Positions 55,400-64,000 of a stretch of 64,000 nucleotides of DNA are shown piece by piece. Positions within the stretch are counted from its first letter, which is position 1, and every line of letters starts with the position of its first letter. A model generated the notes under the pieces. The model was not told the DNA's origin and searched no databases. It worked only from the letters and a program-made list of their open reading frames with translations. The position numbers and the translations under genes were made by a program. Origin of the DNA: Ascaphus truei (lineage: Eukaryota; Chordata; Amphibia; Anura; Ascaphidae); contig CM071568.1 of NCBI GenBank assembly GCA_036426205.1, forward strand, positions 41,356,784 through 41,420,783. Reading direction: 5' to 3'.

Positions 55400-56113
55400 A
55401 ACAACGAACAGAGAAAAGAAACCTAGTTTTGGGCACTCAATACATCTGATGGGTGAAATATGAGGAAATTAAAACAAACTTTAATAAACCACTTTAAAAT
55501 GTTGGGGGGTAAAACGAGTATTAAACGCTTGGATCCTAAATTCTGAACATGCAATGCAAGGTTCTGGATCAATAATAAAGATGACAGGAACACTCTAAAG
55601 GAGTGTCTTGCAATCAGGACAGGTGGATATGATGTACCACCTGTGAGAGTAAACAGAGGTCTGAAACTCAACTGTCATTGTAAGTATCAGTGTACATACC
55701 CTGAATACACAGTAAAACAACGGCCACAGAGGTTGACCATAGCCTGGTCTGCCAGTAGCCAAGAACAGTAATCGTGGTACTGTGACACCAATGACTAGCT
55801 AGGTAAGTACTACAAGGAGTAGAGCAAGTGGTGGTAGAAATCCCGTTACTGTGTGGTGTAAATAGTAGAGTCAGGGTCTTAAAATCAATCCCAGTTCACC
55901 TGGATATATGGTAGGTCCTAGGTGTATTGGAGCTGGGTGTGTAGGGGTCTATGTAATCCCCAGCCAGATGAATTTGGCAAATGTTAGCACTTGTACAGAC
56001 ACTAGCAACATTTTAAAGTGGTTTATTAAAGTTTGTTTTAATTTCCTCATATTTCACCCATCAGATGTATTGAGTGTCCAAAACTAGGTTTCTTTTCTCT
56101 GTTCGTTGTTCAT
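55400..56113. repeat. Inverted repeat with ~105 bp arms
   Basis: The left arm (about 55400-55505) and right arm (about 56010-56113) are almost perfect reverse complements; 'ggtttattaaagtttgtttt' (56025-56044) answers the left arm at 55475-55494. The 0.5 kb spacer has no recognisable frame. It could be a non-autonomous DNA transposon with long termini or two facing copies of a repeat end. Confidence 0.75.
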
Positions 56114-58136
56114 ATGAACTGCCTAGGGAGCACCTACATCACCATTACATTATATTTTGACAGTTGCGGGGGTTCCCTACTAGTACTCATTAACAAAAAA
56201 CCCTGACAGTAGTAGTTGAATATGAAATATTTATTTAGTGGGGTAAGATAGTATTGTGCTGTTACTTTAACTATAATGTGCATATAATTCAAGAGGAGGT
56301 TTACCTGTGCATGGTAACATTATTGGGTTATATATTGTAGGCTTAATACTGATTATAACATATAATGTACCCCCACCCTACATCCCAGTACGCAGGAAAT
56401 ATATAAATACCGGACCAGCTGTTCTGCCCCTGAGGCTGCAGACAACACATCAGCCTTTCTCCTGGAGATGAGACTAGGCGATCGGGTCCACCGGCCAATA
56501 GAGGGGAGTCCATGGTGGCAGCCCAGGACCCTTCTTGGGCTCCAGCGAGTAAGATGGCCGCTGAGCCTAGAGGGGAGCGGAGGGGGGATCGGATTGTAGA
56601 TTGTGTGTCGAGGTAAAAGAGGAGGAGCAGAGGAGAACCCCAGGGGAGATCAGAGGAGCACCACTGCATTGCTGAGGAAGCAGTACCTGCTAGAATCCTG
56701 GTGGGGTGAGTGAGAGGGGAGATGTGAGGGGAATAGGAGGCCTTGCAGAAGGGAGTAACTATAACAGACTGCCACTGTGCAGGGAACCCCCTAACCCCTG
56801 CAAACAGAGACATTTGAATGCATAACAGACTCCCCACACGCCCTATTACTCCTGACATTGCGGGAGAGTTGAGTGCATGAGTTACAGAAGTGCTCTGAAA
56901 CACAAAAACATTATAAAATAAATAAAGAAACAGCCTGATTCTATCTATGGTGCTGCTGAAGTGACTATACAGTACTTGCCTTCTCCACTAGGCAATATTC
57001 GCATAACAGCTAAAAATCCACCTGCAGAGAAAAGACACAGCAGTTATCTGCAATACTGAATGCCTTTATATCATAAAAAATGTTCTAATTGGGAGACATC
57101 TGATGTCATCATCAGAGATGGATACTTACTGAGGGAACACCAGAGACCCTCATGATAAACTAGATTTATAACATATTCCCTGTTTCAACCAATATCCCTT
57201 CTGCTGAGTGAAGTGGTTGTCTGGATCTGCAAGGTTGAAAAAACAGACCCAGAAGATGTTGCCCGCTATTTGGGGGGAAATCGGGGATCTGTGGCTCCCA
57301 GTGGTGGAAGCCAAGATGGCGCCGAGACACATGTGAGGATCTGTCTTAGGTCCCGTCTCCGTGACGTGCCCCGTGATGCCACTGGTGATGTGCCTCATGC
57401 TGACAGGATTGTGCGACGGCATCGTTCTACTGTTGTCAGGCAAAGGACTCAACCAGGAGTTAACACTAACAGCAGGATAACCATCTCATCTACTTCACCT
57501 GTGGTGATTACTCCCCCCCCTGACGATTGAGTGGGCGGATGGCAATCAGCATTCACAGCCATACAACTCAGCGTGGATTGGTTCTGCTATCAAGATGCAA
57601 TCATCACATTCAGCATTGTGCCTTTCCCCTGATTGGCTTACAGTCCTACTGTATAGATGCTCACCGATCCCTGCTCCTAATCGGCTGAGCATAGTAGTCC
57701 TAACCTGCGATGAAGTGCTGACCACAAGCACCCAGTTTGCTGTGTCCTGCTTTGCCTTGTGCAATTCTGCTAACCTTGTCTTGTCTCCTACTATCTTCAA
57801 CCTTGGTTTGTACCTGGACCCCCACCTTCTTTTATCCACAACCTTGACTAGTACATGCACTCCCACCATCTCTACACCTCGACCTCGGCTACGCACATCA
57901 TCTGTTCTACCTCTCCAACCTTAAACCACGGCGAGTATCAACACTATACTACTTCTCCTACCCTGACCCGGCCACACAACTACAGATCAACACAGTCTCG
58001 TGGCTGCAGGTTGGTGTATTCTAAATTCCCACCTCAGCCTCGCGGTTCTGTCCTGTTTGTGGCGAGCACCCGTTACAACGTGTAAGCAAAGAAAAAGATT
58101 AAACACAGGATCAAACAAACACTGACGAGAAGGTAA
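56114..58136. other. Mixed sequence, possible L1 5' region and LTR remnant
   Basis: The part 56390-57540 is GC-richer and may be the 5' region of the L1 whose ORF1 begins near 58137. The part from about 57520 to 58076 starts with 'tgacgattg' and ends with 'cgttaca', and is C/T-rich in the style of a gypsy LTR. No matching second LTR exists in the window. Confidence 0.3.
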
Positions 58137-58435
58137 TAACGAAGTCTTACCTGGAGAACCTCTTCTCTAAAATGCATAAATCACACCGAAAAGACATTAA
58201 AGAGGCAGTCCTAGAACTCAAAAAGTAAATGAACTCTTTAACACAAAGAACGTCGAATTTGGAAACAAAGATGAAGGAGGCCCTCCAATTACAATCTACA
58301 GCTGATGATGAGATAATCAGACTAGGGAATGAAATAATCTCCCTCAAAGATGCATTGGAGGACCATGAAAATAGAGATAGAAGACATAATCTTAGAATCA
58401 GGAACATTCCTGAGACATGGAAGAAATTCCTATGA
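58137..58435 (+). pseudogene. L1 LINE ORF1 remnant, coiled coil and RRM start
   Basis: The sequence encodes a coiled coil (SHRKDIKEAVLELK, stop, MNSLTQRTSNLETKMKEAL, DEIIRLGNEIISLKDALEDH) followed by ENRDRRHNLRIRNIPE, the start of the L1 ORF1 RRM domain. The frame then ends at the edge of the large palindrome. Confidence 0.8.
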
Positions 58436-60652
58436 AGAGACATACTGTAGGTATAGGAAAAAGACGGCCCCTAGTATAGCACTCCCAATTTATGTAAAGA
58501 TGTGTAATTTAAAATACAACCTTTATTGGTATAATAATAGTAAAATAATGGTGGACTACACAAAACAAAATCCTCAAAAATTTCTCTCTAACTAATCACT
58601 CAAGAATTGGTATCTAGTGGATATGCCGGTCTGTGATGTATATTCCTGTGTGAACAGGAATAGGCTCACCTAGAGTCCTGTTAGGACTGGGTGAGAATAA
58701 GATACCATATTGTCAAAAGGCGAACAACGCCACTGGATGGGTAGGCAGTATATCCTGAATCCCAGTGCTATTCAGGTACTGCTGCTCCTGATTTACATAA
58801 AGCGATGATCGCCACAAATACAGAGTGTAGTAGATGTAATTAAAAACCTAATATATAATTAGTGTAGCCTTGTTCAAAGCACAAAAAACCTAGTAGGTCA
58901 CCAAATATTTAACTATGTGGATCCATCATAAGACTTACCATCAGATCATGACTAGGATCTATGTGGATTCACATGAGAAGTATGAAGCATAATATAGCAA
59001 TATCAATGAACAGCTATATCAGCCATATTAGTAACATCTGAATCACCTTAGTAAGATGGCTGTAACTTACCAATAAACCGGTGTCTTCATTAGTATTTAC
59101 CTGTTTCAGGTCCCAACCAAGTAAACAAGTATACACCACAAGCTTGTTGTAATAACATCAATCTGCTAGGATACAAACTATATACCTACCCCCCGGGGAC
59201 TAGCTGAAGCTAGTGATTTGCTAACAGTAGACCTTACAACAAAAAAGGGAAGCGCTCTAACTAAATCAAAGTCCAAACTTGAATAAGGTAGATGTGGTGC
59301 AGAGTGAAGAGTCGAATTCTTCCCGATTCCCAGCAGCTATAGATGTCCAAAGTAATCAGCGCACCTCGTTTCATAGGAAGAAAAGAGAAAGAAGAAAAAG
59401 AGCACAATAGTGAAGGAAGTTCAAAACACAATGCTGTAGATGGTGAGATATGCACTTACATTTCAGTGCCTGTCTCAGGCATGTAAAGGTATCTTTTAAG
59501 CGTCCTCACCAACATGACGTCATCACAATATTCAAAGTACTTCTTTTTTCCAAGATTCTGCTTTACGGAAGTGACATAGAACGCCGACCAGTTCGGCAAG
59601 TGACTGTCGCGGACACTGGAGATTGCAGAATATCATGAACTGGTCTGTGCCCTTATTTTAATATTGTTTTGTGAAACCACATTCCTGATATTTTATATAA
59701 AGCAGATGTGCTGATTACTTTGGACATCTATTGCTGCTGGGAATCGGGAACAATTCGACTCTTCACGTGGCACCACATCTACCTTATTCAAGTTTGAACT
59801 TTGATTTAGTTAGAGCGCTTCCCTTTTTTGTTGTAAGGTCTACTGTTAGCAAACCACTAGCTTTAGCTATTCCCCCGGGGGGTAGGTATATAGTTTGTAT
59901 CCTAGCAGATTGATGTTATTACAACAAGCTTGTGGTGTATACTTGTTTACTTGGTTGGGACCTGAAACAGGTAAATACTAATGAAGACACCGTTGTATTG
60001 GTAAGTTGCAGCCATCTTACTAAGGTGATTCAGATGTTACCAGTATGACTGATATAGCTGTTCATTGATATTGCTATATTATGCTTCATACTTCTCATGT
60101 GAATCCACATAGATCCTAGTCATGATCTGATGGTAACTCTTATGATGGATCCACATAGTTAAATATTTGGTAACCTACTAGGTTTTGTGTACTTTGAACA
60201 AGGCTACACTAATTATATATTAGGTTTTTAATTACTTCTACTACACTCTCTATTTGAAGCGATCATCGCTTTATGTAAATCAGGAGTAGCAGTACCTGAA
60301 TAGCACTGGGATTCAGGATATACAGCCTACCCATCCAGTGGCGTTGTTCGCCTTTAGACAATATGGTATCTTATTCTCACCCAGTCCTAACGGACTCTAG
60401 GTGAGCCTATTCCTGTTCACACAGGAATATACATCACAGACCGCCATACCCACTAGATACCAATTCTTGAGTGATTAGTTAGAGAGTAATTTGTGAGGAT
60501 TTTGTGTTGTGTAGTCCACCATTATTTTACTATTATTATACCAATAAAGGTTGTATTTTAAATTACACATCTTTACATAAGTTGGGAGTGCTATACTAGG
60601 GGCCGTCTTTTTCCTATACCTATGTCTCTTCATAGGAATTTCTCCCATGTAT
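58418..60652. repeat. 2.2 kb palindrome: two ~0.94 kb inverted arms, 349 bp spacer
   Basis: The left arm (58418-59360) and right arm (59710-60652) are reverse complements over their whole length with scattered differences; for example 'gtgagcctattcctgttcac' (60401-60420) answers 58650-58669. The outermost bases extend into the L1 ORF1 flank ('acatgg', 'gaaatt'). The spacer has 'gacgtcatcac' and T-rich parts. Near the centre each arm carries 'gagcgcttccctttttt' or its complement, like the ends of the Penelope-like pieces. No protein motif was found. Confidence 0.85.
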
Positions 60653-61559
60653 CATAATAGTCCCAGCACCCCAACTTCATCCTTGACAGTAGCCAGAATG
60701 TTCCCCATCCCCCTTCCCCTCCTTTCCCTACTTCATTACTTACATTCCTGAGACAATTTGATGCCGTGCTGAGGAGGAGCAGAGATCAACCAATTGGAAT
60801 CATGCATCGTGACGCCACGTGGGACCTCGATCCTGGTTGCCAAGGGTTACAAGACACCACACTGAGGAGGAGCAGAGATCTGCCACCGTTTAGGACCTAG
60901 AGGGTATGATGCACTACGCAAGGAAGTCACGGCACGCAACGCAGGAGGGATGTGTTCCAGGAGCTTCGTATCGCATACTTACACAGCGGAAGAACGGTGA
61001 CAAGCAATGTATGCGTTCCAGGAGATGACACCTTGGGGGATCTGGATCACGTGACTCTTTGGAGTCAGGACCTTTTCATTGGTTACCATGCAGGACATTA
61101 TGACAACAAGAGAGGAGTGGCTTAGCTTATGTCGATGAGGATGAGAAGGCAGCCACACACATATGTGTTGCAACAAGGTTGATGTGTTCAGTGAGCATTG
61201 TGGGTAATGTGCGTGCTATTTAAGGGTTTACAGGTGATTTGTTCAGTAAGCACTTGATAAAGACCATTGTGGTTGAAATGTCGTGTTAGCTTAAATAAAT
61301 ATTTTCTATTTTCAAATCCATGTGCCCTGTCCTCCATCTCTCTTTGCCCCAGAATCTCCTAGAATTTCCCAGGTAAGTGTTCTAACACTGGTGGCTGCAT
61401 CTGTATCAACACAATCACAGACTTTTTAAGTAAGGGAAAGCATTTCAATTTTCAAGATCTCTGCAACAAGTTTGAAGCCCCAGATCTTCAAAATATCTCC
61501 AAATCAGACACTAAATACATACAATCTCTCTGAATTTCATCTTCCCTGAACTTTAGAAT
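60653..61559. other. Unclassified repeat with degenerate hammerhead-like stretch
   Basis: A stretch from 60750 contains 'gctgaggaggagcagagat' twice (60771 and 60861). At 61253-61283 'gataaagaccattgtggttg' and 'gaaatgtcg' resemble a decayed hammerhead core with a five-pair stem II (gacca/tggtt). It may be a Penelope-like end. Confidence 0.35.
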
Positions 61560-62775
61560 TTTTGTATGCTCTGTAGGAAGGAAGTCTATCAGAAGGGTCT
61601 GATCTCAAAAATATATTTAGGTTTCGAGGCATCAGGTAATATTCCGGACCACAGTTATATGCTTAGGTGGACTGCTGACCTACATCTACTGTAGATATTG
61701 ACTATGATGACTGGGAAGACATCTGGGAATTCACAGCAAAAACCTCTATATGTACTACGATAAAAGAAAACATCTATAAGATTTTATATTATTGGTACCT
61801 CACCCCAAGCAGGTTGAAACAAATTTACCCAGAGGGTAATTAGACCCTATTAGACAGTGTGTGCTGGAACATATTTTTTGTTGACTTATTGATTAGGCGG
61901 AAATAGGGTCCTCCTTGTTCCTCTTGCACCCTGCATATCAGTTTGTATCGTAGTTTTGTTGTGCTATCTATCCTTTCTATTCTTACATTTACCTGGAGGC
62001 CTCTGTGTTGAAGGGGTTGTGTACATAAGGGGATATGGTCCATATTTGGTGGACCTGCCCTGCTATCCAAAACTTCTGGCTTGCCATTCAAAATATGATT
62101 ATATATATAACGGAACTTTCGATCCCTATAGACCATTTGATCTATCTGTTAGCCAAACCAGTGGAAGATATCAATCCCCACTCTTTCATTCTGACTGCGG
62201 CCAGATGTGCGATTGTGGCCGCCTGGAAGAGGCAGGCTCTCCATCTAGACAAACAGTGGAAAACAGATTAAATTAAATAATGACAATGGAGAAGCTGACA
62301 GCCTTTCTGAGATATTCCACAATTTTATAAAATTTGGGATCCTTGGTTCGAGATATGAGTTAAGTTCAGGATAATTATACTAGTCAGTGTAGGTTGACTG
62401 GGCTGGAATTGGAAAAGTATTGTCGATCTCTGACCTGGCGGGTTCCTCTGGGGGATGGGAGGGACGGTGGCCTTTCCCCTCCCCCACCCTCCCTTCCCCC
62501 CTCTCTTTCCTCCTCCCCTGTTAATTTTTACTATTTTAAACCTGTGTTCTTATATCACTGAGTAATTCCAAATATATTGTATCTACTTTATAAACTTGGC
62601 CCAACCAAACTGACTTTGGAAGTCCATGCATATACAGTAAAATATGGCCAATTGCAAATTCCTGTGTCTGTATTGTATATCACTGCTACTCTGTTTGTGA
62701 GATATAAGTAAACACAATTTCTTTTAATTTGTTTCATGGTATCCTGAAATATTCAATAAAAATGTATGTGAAAAA
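61560..62775 (+). pseudogene. L1 LINE ORF2 C-terminal fragment and 3' UTR, second copy
   Basis: Recognisable pieces: a frame with YDDWEDIWEFTAKTSICTT and YWYLTPSRLKQIYPEG (about 61700-61836), then an unrelated or rearranged ~190 bp stretch (61845-62033), then HIWWTCPAIQNFWLAIQNM and AARCAIVAAWKRQALHLDKQ (62037-62265). The 3' UTR ends in 'aaaaaaaatg' at 62771-62780. It parallels 1894-2937 and is inactive. Confidence 0.78.
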
Positions 62776-62780
62776 AAATG

Positions 62781-64000
62781 TGTTGGAGGGATGTAGGGTC
62801 GAAAGGGCAAACAGACTTGTCTTAATTCCTGGAAGGTGTGCCAAGCTGCAGGGCCATCCAGTAAAGCTGCAGAGAAGGCCAGTCAGAATGCTGAGAAGGC
62901 CAGTTACCATACACAGCATTCAAAGAAGCCCTGTGAAGCTCAAGGAAAATCCAATCCAATCTGAAGGGAAGCAAAAAAGTGGGGTGACCTCCAGCCAAAC
63001 ACTTTGTACATTCATCATGCCCACCATTATCTCCCTGAACATGTCATCTTCTAAAATGAGATTGGGGCATGTGGCATGCAGAACTCATCAAAGTAAGTCA
63101 TAATCTGTGTTTACGTGCCACCTGCCTACTTGTGATTTCTACAGGGGGAGGGGAAGCACAAAAAAAAAGTTTTTATTAAAGGGAAGCAATGTCAGTCTTA
63201 ATATCCTTTAAATGCAATTACCTGCTCCTCAGCTATTAACGTTAGCCATATTGGAGCTTTCAGGGCTTGTTCTAAGTATCATTTTGCAATGCATTTTTAA
63301 GACAGGGTGGTGATAGCCATGTCAGAACTTTGTACGTTGTGTATAATCCAGATGGTTATTACCAGAGAAATCTGGTGAAAATTCCCCCGTCCCGAGATGA
63401 TGGACATAGAAATGAAACCAAACTAAATTTTATAAACCAAAGTAAGGCGTGGTGTGTTGAATATTGAGCTCTAGGTTGTTTGTATCAGGATGTACGGAAT
63501 CTTCGGAGGTAACATGGAAACCCACAAGAGACCGAAATAAGTATATCTAATAGGGTTTGTTGTTACACTAAAGTAAATAAGACTGGGAAAGCAAAATGGA
63601 GCCTTCAAAGTGTGCAGATCTACAAGCAAAATAACAGAACATGCAAGGACAGCAGGCAAACAGTACTAAGTGAAATAACAGAACAAACTAATATGAGCTG
63701 CAAGCATTGCAGTACTACATGCAAAGAGCAACAGTAGCAGGGACGAATAATAAACAGGGGCAAATAGTGCAAAGGAAATACAAGCCAACAAAGAAGGTAC
63801 CAGTAGATGTGCAGAACTAGGAGCTTGACTAAAAAGGAACAGGGAAAGAAGCAACACTAGGGAGCAAGGAATAACTTGACTGATAACCAGTAAACAGAAA
63901 GTTTACAAGCAAAAAACTAGCTAACAGGGTGGGGTTTTGTACCCAAACTAAGATGGCAGCTGGCCTCATAGACTGTTCTAGTTCTTACCTGTTCTGGGCC
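62781..64000. other. No gene seen
   Basis: AT-rich and A-rich sequence to the window edge. A short internal repeat 'gctgagaaggccagt' and variants occurs at 62850-62910. No family or frame is recognised. Confidence 0.45.

Noticed and set aside
57520..58076. Solo gypsy LTR
   Set aside because: TG/CA-like ends can be drawn, but no flanking target duplication or second copy supports them, so it is only mentioned in a mixed-region entry.

Overview
This window is repeat-rich vertebrate DNA, most likely from an amphibian (frog-like) genome. I see no host protein-coding gene, tRNA or rRNA that I can support. The evidence for an animal genome is the mix of element families: an L2/CR1-type LINE, L1 LINE fragments, two Tf1/sushi-type chromoviruses (Ty3/gypsy with an integrase chromodomain), a BEL/Pao LTR element, a Harbinger transposase with a spliceosomal intron, hAT-type MITEs, a CORE-SINE with an L2-like tail, and Penelope-like debris with a hammerhead-ribozyme-like motif. 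The amphibian assignment is inference from that mix.

Layout. 1-2.9 kb: L2-type LINE 3' end, a cluster of DNA hairpins, a short non-autonomous repeat, and an L1 3' end. 3.2-11.1 kb: a decayed Harbinger transposase copy (+ strand) split by a BEL/Pao element (3989-10272, - strand, flanked by CCTAC). 11.1-14 kb: LTR-like sequence, a GC-rich minisatellite, TA-rich repeats and a Penelope-like piece with the ribozyme motif. 14-20.2 kb: AT-rich DNA with a 0.6 kb direct duplication and a hAT MITE. 21.4-32.4 kb: one L1 (+ strand), broken by chromovirus 1 (21853-28525, - strand, TSD TTTCC, itself carrying an L2 insertion in its integrase region), a small TA-flanked MITE, and a Penelope-like insertion flanked by a ~200 bp direct duplication. 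32.7-40.4 kb: chromovirus 2 (+ strand, outer TSD GTGGG), followed by a second, indel-ridden copy of its 3' half. 42-47 kb: CORE-SINE, an apparently intact Harbinger transposase (402 aa over two exons), and two stacked non-autonomous elements. 47-58 kb: mostly unassigned AT-rich DNA with two inverted-repeat structures. 58-64 kb: L1 ORF1 remnant, a 2.2 kb palindrome, an L1 3' end and unassigned sequence.

Main points. Both chromoviruses carry the sequence signature of self-primed reverse transcription: ten bases just inside the 5' LTR are a perfect reverse complement of ten bases inside the LTR, and in chromovirus 2 those bases start 29 bp after a TATA box. Chromovirus 1 places gag and pol in a -1 frame relation at a perfectly phased GGGAAAC slippery heptamer, the one known from the sushi-derived gene PEG10; chromovirus 2 instead reads gag and protease in one frame. 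Two stretches (about 4.0-6.5 kb and 37.8-40.4 kb) differ from their clean partners mainly by single-base indels, which looks like unpolished long-read sequence rather than natural decay; gene breaks there should not be taken at face value.
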